NCBI RefSeq assembly: GCF_025753795.1
Contig: NZ_JAOWPS010000005.1
Coordinates: forward strand, 372,001-436,000
Length of the DNA: 64,000 nt
Direction of reading: 5' to 3'
Source of the DNA: Mesorhizobium sp. YC-39
GTDB lineage: Bacteria; Pseudomonadota; Alphaproteobacteria; Rhizobiales; Rhizobiaceae
Shown piece after piece: positions 17,401 through 26,374 of the stretch. Under the pieces are notes generated by a model. It was not told the DNA's origin, did no database searches, and was given only the letters and a program-made list of their open reading frames with translations. How positions within the stretch are numbered: position 1 is the stretch's first letter; every line of letters begins with the position of its first letter. The position numbers were made by a program, and so were the translations under genes.

Positions 17401-19725
17401 TTAGCCCAGATTTACGATTGCCTGGGCCTTGTGGGCAGCTTCGACCACGGCGAGTGCCGTCATGTTGACCACGCCGCGCGACGTCACCGATGGCGTCAAA
17501 ATATGCGCCGGCCTATCGGTGCCGAGCAGGATGGGCCCGACATGCAGCGCGTCCATCATCGTGCGCAGCGCCGTCAGCGTGATGTTCGCCGAGTCGAGAT
17601 TAGGGAACACCAGGAGGTTGGCTTCGCCTTTCAGCCGCGAATGCGGGTAGACGCGCTGGCGCAGCTGCTCTGACAGAGCGGAATCGGCATGCATCTCGCC
17701 GTCGCATTGCAGGTCGGGCGCTATGCGCGCCAGGATCGCCGCCGCCTGCCGCATCTTCAGCGCGCTTGGCGAATCGCGTGAGCCGAAATCCGAATGCGAG
17801 AGCAGGGCGGCCTTGGGTTCGATGCCGAAGCGCTGGATTTCCTCCGCCGCCAGCACCGTCATCTCGGCGATCTCCTCGGCCGTCGGATCGACCGAGACAT
17901 GGGTGTCGGTGAGGAAAATGATGCCGCGCTGCGAGATCAGCATGGAAAGCGTCGACAAATCATGGTCCTTGATGCCGGCGCGCGGTCCGATGATCAGGGT
18001 GACATTGCGCAGATGCCGCTCGAAACGGCCTTCGAGGCCGCAGACCATGGCGTCGGCGTCGCCGCGCTTCAGGGCAAGTGCGGCGATCACCGTGTTGTCG
18101 GTGCGCACCATGGTGCGCGCGGCTTCCGTCGTCACGCCGCGGCGGCCGGCAAGTTCGATCAGAAGATCGACATAGTAGCGGTAGCGGGGATCGTCTTCGG
18201 GGTTGATCAGGCCGAAATCGACGCCCGGCTTGATGCGCAGCCCGTAGCGTTTCAACCGGACCTCGATGACATGCGGCCGGCCGATCAGGATCGGCTCGGC
18301 GATGCCTTCCTCCAGCACGACTTGCGCCGCGCGCAGCACGCGCTCGTCCTCGCCGTCGGCATAGATGACGCGCTTGGCGGCTGACGTCTTAGCCATCGAG
18401 AACACCGGCTTCATCACCAGGCCGGAGCGGAAGACGAAGCGGTTCAGCGTGTCGATATAGGCGGCGAAGTCGGTGATTGGCCGTGTGGCGACACCGGTGT
18501 CGCAGGCAGCCTTGGCGACAGCCGGAGCGATGCGCAGGATCAGCCTGGGATCGAAGGGCGAGGGGATCAGGAAGTCGGGCCCGAAGATCGGTGTCTCGCC
18601 GGAATAGGCGCGGGCGGCGACATCGGACGGCTCTTCGCGGGCAAGGGCCGCGATCGCGCGCACTGCAGCCATCTTCATCTCTTCGTTGATGGCGCTGGCG
18701 CCGCAATCCAGCGCTCCACGGAAGATGTAAGGAAAGCAGAGTACGTTGTTGACTTGATTGGGAAAATCGGACCTGCCGGTGCAGATCATCGCGTCAGGTC
18801 GCGCTGCGCGTGCGGCTTCCGGCATGATCTCGGGATTGGGGTTGGCCAGCGCCAGGATCAGCGGTTTTGGCGCCATGTGCTGGAGCAATTCCGGTTTCAG
18901 CACGCCGGCGGCGGAAAGGCCGAGGAACACGTCGGCGCCCGAGATGACGTCGGCCAGCGTGCGCGCCTCGGTGTCCTTCACATAGGGATCCTTCCAGCGG
19001 TCCATCTCGTCGACGCGGCCCTTGTAGGCAACGCCGAAACGATCGGTGACCCAGATGTTTTCGACGCGCGCGCCGAGCGAGACCAGAAGGTTGAGACAGG
19101 CGAGGGCCGCTGCGCCCGCGCCCGAAGTGACGATCTTGATGTCGGAAATGGTCTTGCCGGCGAATTCCAGCCCGTTGAGCACGGCGGCGGCGACGATGAT
19201 CGCGGTGCCGTGCTGGTCGTCGTGGAAGACTGGAATGGCCATGCGGGCTTTCAGCCGTTCCTCGACCTCGAAACATTCCGGCGCCTTGATGTCTTCAAGG
19301 TTGATGCCGCCGAAGGTCGGTTCCAGCGCCGAGATCGTCTCGACCATGCGCTCGATGCCGGGCGCGTCGATCTCGATGTCGAAGACATCAATGCCGGCGA
19401 ATTTCTTGAACAGCACCGCCTTGCCTTCCATGACAGGCTTGGAGGCGAGCGGCCCGATATTGCCGAGGCCCAGCACCGCCGAACCGTTGGAGACGACGCC
19501 GACCAGATTGGCCCGCGCCGTATAGTCGGCGGCGGTCGCCGGATTGTCGCGGATTTCCAGACAAGGTGCGGCGACGCCAGGCGAATAGGCCAGCGCCAGG
19601 TCGCGCTGGTTGCCAAGCGGTTTTGTCGCCTGGATTTCGAGCTTTCCCGGCCTCGGATGCTTGTGGAAATAGAGGGCGGCTTCGTCGAGATCCGACCGGG
19701 CTGCCTTTTTGCCTTCGCCTTCCAT
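17401..19725 (-). CDS. maeB: Malic enzyme fused to a phosphotransacetylase-like domain
   Basis: A 774-residue MaeB-type enzyme that oxidatively decarboxylates malate to pyruvate. Residues 1-430 are the malic enzyme part ([31 protein letters not shown](P) site [25 protein letters not shown]). Residues 440-774 are the phosphotransacetylase-like domain seen in rhizobial Dme and Tme, thought to regulate by acetyl-CoA rather than to catalyse. Whether it uses NAD or NADP is not decided by sequence reading. The length is normal. In nodulating rhizobia the NAD form supports symbiotic nitrogen fixation. It is monocistronic. Confidence 0.95.
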   Translation of the reverse strand: MEGEGKKAARSDLDEAALYFHKHPRPGKLEIQATKPLGNQRDLALAYSPGVAAPCLEIRDNPATAADYTARANLVGVVSNGSAVLGLGNIGPLASKPVMEGKAVLFKKFAGIDVFDIEIDAPGIERMVETISALEPTFGGINLEDIKAPECFEVEERLKARMAIPVFHDDQHGTAIIVAAAVLNGLEFAGKTISDIKIVTSGAGAAALACLNLLVSLGARVENIWVTDRFGVAYKGRVDEMDRWKDPYVKDTEARTLADVISGADVFLGLSAAGVLKPELLQHMAPKPLILALANPNPEIMPEAARAARPDAMICTGRSDFPNQVNNVLCFPYIFRGALDCGASAINEEMKMAAVRAIAALAREEPSDVAARAYSGETPIFGPDFLIPSPFDPRLILRIAPAVAKAACDTGVATRPITDFAAYIDTLNRFVFRSGLVMKPVFSMAKTSAAKRVIYADGEDERVLRAAQVVLEEGIAEPILIGRPHVIEVRLKRYGLRIKPGVDFGLINPEDDPRYRYYVDLLIELAGRRGVTTEAARTMVRTDNTVIAALALKRGDADAMVCGLEGRFERHLRNVTLIIGPRAGIKDHDLSTLSMLISQRGIIFLTDTHVSVDPTAEEIAEMTVLAAEEIQRFGIEPKAALLSHSDFGSRDSPSALKMRQAAAILARIAPDLQCDGEMHADSALSEQLRQRVYPHSRLKGEANLLVFPNLDSANITLTALRTMMDALHVGPILLGTDRPAHILTPSVTSRGVVNMTALAVVEAAHKAQAIVNLG

Positions 19726-19879
19726 GCCGGCCGCTCCTCAGTTCAGTCCGCTTGGTGTTTTGAGTCTCTTAGCATGCAGCCGACGCTTTTCGAGAGGTGA
19801 TATGTCGCAAGTGGCGCTTGTGGCTTCGCACAGCCGCCGGCCTGTGTGGTCTGCCATTGAAATGTTGGGTCGACGGACG

Positions 19880-20257
19880 CTACGCTCCCGTCGAAAGGCG
19901 GCTCCGCAAGGCTTGCACATCTTCTCGCGAAAGGGGTGCGCTCTCGTCTGACAGTAAGAACAGAATCTCCGAGACGCCATCTTCCGCAAAGTCGAAGTCG
20001 TCGCTCATGATCAGCGCATCGGCGATGTAAGCGGCTGCTTGGACTGGTAGGATGCCGTCCGCCAGCCGACCAACCAGCACGTCCACATGTCGACGATTAA
20101 TGATCGTATGTGGCCCGTCAGTGATGATGACATGCCCCACACAGCCAAGGGTAGTTGCAGCGGTCATGCATTCGGTCACTTCGGTTTCAATCTCTCGCCA
20201 AAGCTCGTTAGGCGATTTCTCGCCGTTGAGGAAGGATATGAGGGACGAATGTTGCAT
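19880..20257 (-). CDS. Hypothetical protein
   Basis: A 125-residue acidic, soluble protein that I do not recognise. No signal peptide or membrane segment is visible; it looks mixed alpha/beta with a Leu-rich C-terminus (ILFLLSDESAPLSREDVQALRS). Base composition in and upstream of the gene is more AT-rich than in its neighbours, which may mean recent acquisition or weak constraint. It lies between maeB and the SDR gene on the same strand. The open frame has an ATG start and no competing frame. A real gene is likely but not certain. Confidence 0.55.
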   Translation of the reverse strand: MQHSSLISFLNGEKSPNELWREIETEVTECMTAATTLGCVGHVIITDGPHTIINRRHVDVLVGRLADGILPVQAAAYIADALIMSDDFDFAEDGVSEILFLLSDESAPLSREDVQALRSRLSTGA

Positions 20258-20284
20258 TGCGATCTTATGCTTACGGCTCCATCA

Positions 20285-21064
20285 TTAGAACGCGCTGACG
20301 TAGAGGCCGCCATCCACCGGTATGTTCTGCCCGGTCAGATAGCCGGCATGGACCGAGCACAGGAAGGCGCAGATCTGGCCGAATTCCTCCGGCGTGCCGA
20401 GCCGCTTGGCCGGAACGTTGGCTGCCGCCTGGGCCTTGCGTTTGGCAGCGGCGGCAGGGTCCTCAACTGAGCCGGGCTCATGCGGGCCGCGCAGCCGGTC
20501 GGTGTCGAGCTTGCCCGGCAGCATGTTGTTGATCGTCACATTGCGGTCCATCACTGTTCGCGCCACGCCGGCAAGGAACGAGGTCAGGCCGGCGCGCGCG
20601 CCCGACGACAAGTCGAGGCCGGGAATTGGGACATAGACCGACAGCGAGGTGATGTTGACGATGCGGCCGAAGCCGCGCGCTGCCATGCCGTCGATGACAG
20701 CCTGAATCAGTTCGACGGGGGTCACCATGTTCTGGGTGACGCCTTCGAGGATCTTTTCGCGATCGAGCTCCCGGAAATCGCGATATGGCGGTCCGCCATT
20801 GTTGTTGACGAGGATATCGGGATCGGGGCAGGCGGCAAGCAACGCCTCCTGCACTTCGGGCTTCGACACGTCGCCGACGATCTCGGTCACCTTCACGCCG
20901 TATCGCTCGCGCAGTTCCGCTGCGGTTTTCGCCAGCAGCTCGGCATTGCGTCCATTGACGACCAGATCGCAGCCGGCCTCGGCCAGCGCCATGGCGCAGC
21001 CGCGCCCGAGGCCCTTGCTTGAAGCGCAGACGATCGCCTTCTTGCCGCGAATGCCGAGATCCAT
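20285..21064 (-). CDS. Atypical SDR-family oxidoreductase lacking the Tyr/Lys pair
   Basis: A 259-residue Rossmann-fold protein of the short-chain dehydrogenase superfamily. The nucleotide-binding glycine motif is ASSKGLGRG at residues 14-22 and the NNxG block reads ILVNNNGGPP. The usual YxxxK catalytic motif is missing: after VNITSLSVYVPIPGLDLS the sequence reads SGARAGLTS where Tyr and Lys would sit. A conserved-domain subgroup of BKR-like SDRs with an imperfect tetrad is known to me, so this is a family trait rather than damage. The ATG at 21064 has an ideal GGAGG six bases upstream of ATCATG; the open frame continues upstream only as an antisense shadow. Confidence 0.88.
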   Translation of the reverse strand: MDLGIRGKKAIVCASSKGLGRGCAMALAEAGCDLVVNGRNAELLAKTAAELRERYGVKVTEIVGDVSKPEVQEALLAACPDPDILVNNNGGPPYRDFRELDREKILEGVTQNMVTPVELIQAVIDGMAARGFGRIVNITSLSVYVPIPGLDLSSGARAGLTSFLAGVARTVMDRNVTINNMLPGKLDTDRLRGPHEPGSVEDPAAAAKRKAQAAANVPAKRLGTPEEFGQICAFLCSVHAGYLTGQNIPVDGGLYVSAF

Positions 21065-21184
21065 GATGAAATCCTCCGTTTTGACCGGCGGCAGGCTAGC
21101 CCTTTGGCTGGACCAATCGCAACCGTCATACGGTTGTTGCATGAATCGGGGCATAGGCTGCTGGAAAGCAACGGTGAGAATCCA

Positions 21185-22000
21185 ATGCCCGGCGCAGAGC
21201 CCCGCACTTTCCGCAGCATGTTCATCTCCGACATCCATCTCGGATCGAAGGCGGCGAAGGCCGACTTCCTGATCGATTTCCTGCGCCACCACGATGCCGA
21301 TATCATCTATCTCGTCGGTGACATCGTCGACGGCTGGCGCCTGAGACGAAGCTGGCACTGGCCGCAGAGCCATAACGACGTCGTCCAGAAACTGCTGCGC
21401 AAGGCGCGCAAGGGCGCCAGCATCACTTACATTGCCGGCAATCACGACGAATTCGCGCGGCAGTTCCAGGGCGTGCATTTCGGCGGTATCGTCGTCGCCG
21501 ATCGTGCCATTCACGAGACCGCCGACGGCAAGCGCTTGCTGGTCATCCATGGCGACCAGTTCGACACCGTCGTCCACAATCAGCGCTGGCTGGCCTATCT
21601 TGGCGACTATGCCTATGACGCGGCCATGCTGGTCAACCGTGTCATCACACGGCTGCGTCAGTTGCTCGGCCTCTCCTACTGGTCGTTCTCGTCCTGGGCC
21701 AAGGTCAAGGTCAAGAAGGCGGTGAACTTCATCGGCTCGTTCCAGACAGTGCTGACCGAGGAAGCACGTCGCTCGCATGTCGACGGCGTGATCTGCGGAC
21801 ACATCCACCATGCGGCGATCGAGAATTTCGAGGACGTGCAATATATCAACACCGGCGACTGGGTCGAAAGCTGCACGGCTGTGGTTGAGCATTTCGACGG
21901 CCGGATGGAAATCCTGACCTGGGCGCACATCCTGCCTGAAGCGCCAGACGAGCCGTTCATCCCGATGCTCATCGAGGACAGGGTGGTCGAAGCGGCTTGA
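21185..22000 (+). CDS. LpxH-like metallophosphoesterase (UDP-2,3-diacylglucosamine diphosphatase family)
   Basis: A 271-residue calcineurin-like phosphoesterase. All metal-ligand motifs are present: SDIHLGS, VGDIVDGWR, AGNHDE, HGDQFD and CGHIHHA. This matches UDP-2,3-diacylglucosamine hydrolase-like proteins; in alphaproteobacteria the lipid A step is generally done by LpxI, so LpxH-like proteins here may have other phospholipid or nucleotide substrates. No lpx gene is nearby. The ATG at 21185 is favoured by position just before the first motif. It is divergent from the SDR gene. Confidence 0.85.
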   Translation: MPGAEPRTFRSMFISDIHLGSKAAKADFLIDFLRHHDADIIYLVGDIVDGWRLRRSWHWPQSHNDVVQKLLRKARKGASITYIAGNHDEFARQFQGVHFGGIVVADRAIHETADGKRLLVIHGDQFDTVVHNQRWLAYLGDYAYDAAMLVNRVITRLRQLLGLSYWSFSSWAKVKVKKAVNFIGSFQTVLTEEARRSHVDGVICGHIHHAAIENFEDVQYINTGDWVESCTAVVEHFDGRMEILTWAHILPEAPDEPFIPMLIEDRVVEAA

Positions 22001-22105
22001 TGCGACATTAATCGATTAGTCCAAGCGGTTTCGACTCGCTTTCCCGCATGTTAAAGGATCGATGCGCGTTGCAGCCCGTCGAATGCAGCGTCATTGGATC
22101 GATTC

Positions 22106-23320
22106 ATGTCCCTGCCGCCGCTTTCGCCCGAACAGCTCGTCAAGCCACGCCATTTCGAGCTGCGCATGAGCTTGATTTTCTTCACGCTTTTCGTGCCGCT
22201 CGGCACGCATTTGCCCTACTTTCCGCTGTGGCTCCAGGCAAAGGGTTTTCATGCCGGGGAGATAGCGGTCATTCTCGCCGCGCCAATGTTCCTGCGCGTG
22301 GTGACGACTCCGTTGCTTACCGCGCTCGCCGACAGGGCGAAGGACCGCGCCAATGTCTATATCGCGCTGGTTGCCGCATCGCTGATCCTGGCCGCCGGCT
22401 ACTTCCTGCCACCGACTTACGCCATGGTGCTCGCCGTGTCGCTGGCGCTCGCCGTCGTCTGGACGCCGCACTCGCCGATCGCCGATTCACTGGCGCTGTC
22501 TGGTGTGCGCCGCTTCGGCTCGAATTACGCAAGCATGCGCAAATGGGGATCGATCTCATATCTCTGCGCCAATCTTGCGGGCGGCTTCATCTTGTCGGCG
22601 ACCAGCGCCGAGGCTGTCCCGGTGATCATTTTCTTGGCGTTTGCCGCGGCACTTGCCGTCGGACTGATTGCGCCGCGGCTTGGTCGCCCCCGACGCGCCT
22701 CGCCGCTGTCAGCCAGCGATATCCAGCAATCGGCGCCGAAGCTTCTCAATGCGTATTTCCTCTATTTCTCCATCGGCGTCGGCGTCATCACCGCCAGTCA
22801 CGCGTTTCTCTACGGTTTCGTGTCGATCTACTGGAAATCGATTGGTATCAGCGATTCGGTTGTCGGGCTGCTGTGGGGGTGGGGCGTGGTGGCCGAGATC
22901 TGCATGTTTTTGGCCTTCACGCGCGTCTTCGGCTCATTCTCCGTCGTGTCGATCATGGTGATAGCCGGAATCGGCTCGATCGTCCGCTGGATCGCTTTCC
23001 CACTGATCTGGCCACTTGGTCTCGGCGTCGCCGGATTTTTCGCCGTCCAGACATTGCATGCGATTTCGGTGGCGCTGGTACTGATCGGCCTGCAGAAGAT
23101 GATCGGCGAAACAGTCGCGGAGGAACGAACCGGAGCCGCGCAAGGCATCGCCTATTTCTCCAACGGCTTTTTCACGGCCGTGGTGACGCTGCTTTCCGGC
23201 CCGCTATACGACCGCTTCGGCGTGGACGGCTTTCTTGCCATGATCCCGATCGCCCTGATCGGGCTGGCGTTGATCGGACTTGCGGCGCGTTCAGCCCCAC
23301 AGCGTCGGATCGGGGGGTAG
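22106..23320 (+). CDS. MFS transporter, HcaT/NupG-like (MFS_1_like)
   Basis: A 404-residue carrier with about 12 membrane helices. The opening FFTLFVPLGTHLPYFPLWLQAKGF and the loop LTALADRAKDR fit the MFS_1_like family, which includes phenylpropionate and nucleoside permeases; the real substrate is not known. The ATG at 22106 is chosen over a TTG 12 bases upstream. Its last 30 bases overlap the 3' end of the dipeptide epimerase gene on the other strand. No regulator is adjacent. Confidence 0.85.
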   Translation: MSLPPLSPEQLVKPRHFELRMSLIFFTLFVPLGTHLPYFPLWLQAKGFHAGEIAVILAAPMFLRVVTTPLLTALADRAKDRANVYIALVAASLILAAGYFLPPTYAMVLAVSLALAVVWTPHSPIADSLALSGVRRFGSNYASMRKWGSISYLCANLAGGFILSATSAEAVPVIIFLAFAAALAVGLIAPRLGRPRRASPLSASDIQQSAPKLLNAYFLYFSIGVGVITASHAFLYGFVSIYWKSIGISDSVVGLLWGWGVVAEICMFLAFTRVFGSFSVVSIMVIAGIGSIVRWIAFPLIWPLGLGVAGFFAVQTLHAISVALVLIGLQKMIGETVAEERTGAAQGIAYFSNGFFTAVVTLLSGPLYDRFGVDGFLAMIPIALIGLALIGLAARSAPQRRIGG

Positions 23321-24274
23321 CACCAGCGATCCCTCGTAGACGAGACCGGGTTCGCGGTCCCTGGCCAAAAGCAGCGGACCGTCGAGATCGACGAAATCGG
23401 CATCCTGGGCCAGGAGTACGGCTGGCGCCATGGCAAGCGACGTGCCGACCATGCAGCCGACCATGACGCCGAAACCCAGTTCGCGGGCGCGGTCGCGAAG
23501 GACGAGGGCTGCCGTCAGCCCGCCCGCCTTGTCGAGCTTGATGTTGATGGCATCGTAAAGGCCGGCGAGCGAGGCGAGATCCTTCGCCTCATGCACGCTT
23601 TCATCAGCGCAGATCGGCACTGGATGCGCGATGTAGCCAAGGATGCCATCATGGCCCGCGGGAAGCGGCTGTTCGATCAGCGCGATGCCTTGCTCCGCGG
23701 CAAAGGCGAGGTTTTCCACGATGTTATCGTCCGTCCAGCCTTCATTGGCGTCGAGGATGATGCGGCTTTTCGGTGCCGCCGCGGTGACGGCGCGGATACG
23801 GGCGATGTCGTTGTCGCCGCCGATCTTGACCTTGAGCAGCGGCCGCATGGCGTTGGCGCGGGCCTGTGCGGCCATCGCCTCCGGCTCGCCCAGCGACAGC
23901 GTGTAAGCCGTCTCAAGCGCCCGCAACGGAACCGCGCCTATCGCATGCGCCACCGATGTTCCGCTGATCTTTGCTTCGAGGCCCCAGAGCGCGCAATCGA
24001 TGGCGTTGCGCGCGGCACCTGCCGGCATGGCGTCGAGCAAGGCACTGCGGGTGATGCCGCCTGCAATTTGTTCCCGCATGGCCTCGATCGCAGCGCGCAC
24101 GCCATCAACGGTTTCGCCATAGCGCCTGTAGGGAACGCATTCACCGCGCCCGACATGGCTGCCCTGGCTGATCGTGCAAATGATCACCTCGGCCTCGGTC
24201 TTCGAACCGCGCGAAATGGTGAAGGTGCCAGCTATGGGAAAGCGCTCGGCCTCGACCGAAATGACACGCGCCAT
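23291..24274 (-). CDS. L-Ala-D/L-Glu epimerase (enolase superfamily)
   Basis: A 327-residue enolase-superfamily enzyme of the dipeptide epimerase type, which recycles murein-derived L-Ala-D-Glu by epimerising it. Visible are the catalytic KxK (LKVKIGGDND), metal ligands in ILDANEGW, LIEQPLP and CADESVH, the second-side Lys in INIKLDKAGGL, and the substrate-loop DLDGPLLLARD. The ATG at 24274 has GGAG upstream; the open frame extends further upstream only by chance. It is divergent from the mla-type operon and convergent, with overlap, with the MFS gene. The epimerase call is by family resemblance. Confidence 0.87.
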   Translation of the reverse strand: MARVISVEAERFPIAGTFTISRGSKTEAEVIICTISQGSHVGRGECVPYRRYGETVDGVRAAIEAMREQIAGGITRSALLDAMPAGAARNAIDCALWGLEAKISGTSVAHAIGAVPLRALETAYTLSLGEPEAMAAQARANAMRPLLKVKIGGDNDIARIRAVTAAAPKSRIILDANEGWTDDNIVENLAFAAEQGIALIEQPLPAGHDGILGYIAHPVPICADESVHEAKDLASLAGLYDAINIKLDKAGGLTAALVLRDRARELGFGVMVGCMVGTSLAMAPAVLLAQDADFVDLDGPLLLARDREPGLVYEGSLVLPPDPTLWG

Positions 24275-24352
24275 ATTTTTCTGCTCCAGCTGTGCGACAA
24301 GGGGCTTGTCGGCAAATCGACAGGTCGACCCCGTCAGGCTAAACAGGACGCC

Positions 24353-25537
24353 ATGTTGACCACCCGCAAACGTTTCGCAAGCGGCACTCCCAGCGAAGCC
24401 GACCACCGGCCACGCGTTGAGGTTGGTGAAGAGGGCGGCGTTTTGCGCTGTGCTTTCGCTGGAAACTGGACGACGCGCACTGTGGCGCTGATCGATGCGG
24501 AGATGCGCAAGATCGAGAAACGCAGCGGTTTCCAATCAGTTACGCTCGATCTCTCCCATATTGAGAAGATGGATACCGCCGGCGCCTGGCTGATCGACCG
24601 CCTGGTCAGCGTCTTTGAGAAGAAGAGCATCGAGATCAGCTTGCAGGGGCAAAGCGAGATCGCCTCTATCCTGCTCGGCGCCGTCGGCGACGCCGTTCGT
24701 CGCGAGCCTGAGTCGGGCATTGCAAGACCGCCGAACATCGTCATCCGAGCGCTCGAGGCGGTTGGCCGTCGCGTTTACGAGATGCGCGACGATTTCCTGG
24801 CCTCGATGAACATTCTTGGCGCCACGATACAAGGCTCGCAGATGAAGCTTGGCCGCGGCCACGCGGTCAATCCGGCGGCGATCTTCAACCAGATCGATCG
24901 CATGGGCGTCGGCGCCATACCGGTGGTGGTGCTGATGTCGGCCATCGTCGGTGCGATCGTCGCCCAGCAAGGCGCCTACCAGCTCAGCTATTTCGGTGCC
25001 GACATCTTTGTCGTCGACCTGGTCGGCGTGCTGATCCTGCGTGAGCTCGGCGTGCTGATGACCGCGATCATGATCGCCGGCCGCTCGGGCAGCGCCATCA
25101 CCGCCGAGATCGGCTCGATGAAGATGCGCGAGGAGGTCGACGCGCTGAAGGTCATCGGGCTCAATCCGATCGGTGTACTGGTGTTTCCGCGGCTGGTTGC
25201 GCTGGTGATCGCTTTGCCTTGCCTGACCATCATCGCCAATTTCGCCGCACTTGGCGGCGGCATCCTGGCTGCATGGCTCTACTCCGACATTGCGCCGGCC
25301 GCCTTCATCGACCGGCTGCGCGTCGCCATCGATATCAGCACCATTTTTGCCGGCCTGATCAAGGCGCCGTTCATGGCCATGATCATCGGCACGATCGCCT
25401 CGGTCGAAGGCATGAAGGTCGGCGGCAGCGCCGAATCGCTCGGCCAGCACGTGACCGCTTCCGTGGTGAAATCGATCTTCGTGGTCATCATCCTCGACGG
25501 GCTTTTCGCCATGTTCTACGCGGCGATCGAGTTCTGA
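24353..25537 (+). CDS. mlaE: MlaE-family ABC permease with fused N-terminal STAS domain
   Basis: A 394-residue inner-membrane permease for lipid transport. Residues about 20-110 form a STAS domain (LDLSHIEKMDTAGAWLIDRL); in E. coli this is the separate protein MlaB. Residues about 140-394 are the MlaE permease with motifs AAIFNQIDRMGVGAIPVV, VLILRELGVLMTAIMIAGR, EIGSMKMREEVDALKVIGLNP and EGMKVGGSAESLG. The ATG at 24353 precedes the STAS domain by about 20 residues. It begins a tight operon with MlaF (one base between), MlaD and a lipoprotein, so it should form the membrane core of a phospholipid transporter. Confidence 0.92.
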   Translation: MLTTRKRFASGTPSEADHRPRVEVGEEGGVLRCAFAGNWTTRTVALIDAEMRKIEKRSGFQSVTLDLSHIEKMDTAGAWLIDRLVSVFEKKSIEISLQGQSEIASILLGAVGDAVRREPESGIARPPNIVIRALEAVGRRVYEMRDDFLASMNILGATIQGSQMKLGRGHAVNPAAIFNQIDRMGVGAIPVVVLMSAIVGAIVAQQGAYQLSYFGADIFVVDLVGVLILRELGVLMTAIMIAGRSGSAITAEIGSMKMREEVDALKVIGLNPIGVLVFPRLVALVIALPCLTIIANFAALGGGILAAWLYSDIAPAAFIDRLRVAIDISTIFAGLIKAPFMAMIIGTIASVEGMKVGGSAESLGQHVTASVVKSIFVVIILDGLFAMFYAAIEF

Positions 25538-25538
25538 C

Positions 25539-26360
25539 ATGGCAATGCAGGGCAGCACAGAGGCAACCGGGGTTGCGGAGGAAGCCAACGAAAACGAGAT
25601 CGTGCTTTCGGCGCACGACATCACCGTCTCCTTCGGTGACAAGGTCATTCTCGACAAATTGTCGCTCGATATCAGGCGCGGCGAGATCCTCGGCTTTGTC
25701 GGGGCTTCGGGCGCCGGCAAGTCGGTTTTGCTGCGTACCATCCTCGGCCTGACGCGCAAGCAATCGGGGACGATCAAGCTGTTCGGCGTGGATGTCGAAA
25801 AAGCGAGTGAACGGGAGCGTCTTCGCATCGACATGCGCCTTGGCGTCCTCTTCCAGCACGGCGCGCTGTTTTCGGCGCTTACGGTTCTCGAAAACGTCCA
25901 GGTGCCGATGCGCGAATATCTCGACTTGCCGCGAAAGCTGATGGACGAACTGGCGATGCTCAAGGTCGAACTGGTCGGGCTGCCGCCGGATGCGGCGCAG
26001 AAATTTCCTTCCGAACTGTCCGGCGGCATGATCAAGCGTGCGGCGCTGGCGCGCGCACTGGCACTCGACCCCGACATCGTCTTCCTCGACGAGCCGACAT
26101 CCGGCCTCGATCCGATCAGCGCGGCGGAGTTCGACGAACTGGTCGTCAAGCTGCGCGACACGATGGATCTGACCGTCTACATGGTCACGCACGATCTCGA
26201 CACGCTGTTCACGGCCTGCGATCGGGTGGCTGTGCTCGGCAAGAAGAAGGTGCTTGTCGAAGGCACGATCGACGACATGCTCAAAAGCGAGGAGCCGTGG
26301 GTGAAATCCTATTTCCGCGGAAAACGTGCCCGGCAACTTGATCTTGCGGCGCGTGCATAG
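25539..26360 (+). CDS. mlaF: MlaF-family ABC transporter ATP-binding protein
   Basis: A 273-residue ATPase that drives the MlaE permease. Walker A is VGASGAGKSVLL, the Q-loop GVLFQHGALFSALTVLENV is typical of MlaF, the signature is LSGGMIKRAALARAL, and Walker B FLDEPTSGLDP is followed by the H-loop VTHDLDT. An acidic N-terminal extension of about 20 residues precedes the ABC domain. It starts one base after the mlaE stop, so the pair is translationally linked. The C-terminal tail is basic (KSYFRGKRARQLD). Confidence 0.93.
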   Translation: MAMQGSTEATGVAEEANENEIVLSAHDITVSFGDKVILDKLSLDIRRGEILGFVGASGAGKSVLLRTILGLTRKQSGTIKLFGVDVEKASERERLRIDMRLGVLFQHGALFSALTVLENVQVPMREYLDLPRKLMDELAMLKVELVGLPPDAAQKFPSELSGGMIKRAALARALALDPDIVFLDEPTSGLDPISAAEFDELVVKLRDTMDLTVYMVTHDLDTLFTACDRVAVLGKKKVLVEGTIDDMLKSEEPWVKSYFRGKRARQLDLAARA

Positions 26361-26374
26361 CCATAAGTGAGGCA

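Noticed and set aside
21065-21928. N-terminal extension of the SDR open frame to 547 codons
   Set aside because: The extra part is antisense to the LpxH-like phosphoesterase, and the SDR has a good ribosome-binding site at its own ATG (21064).
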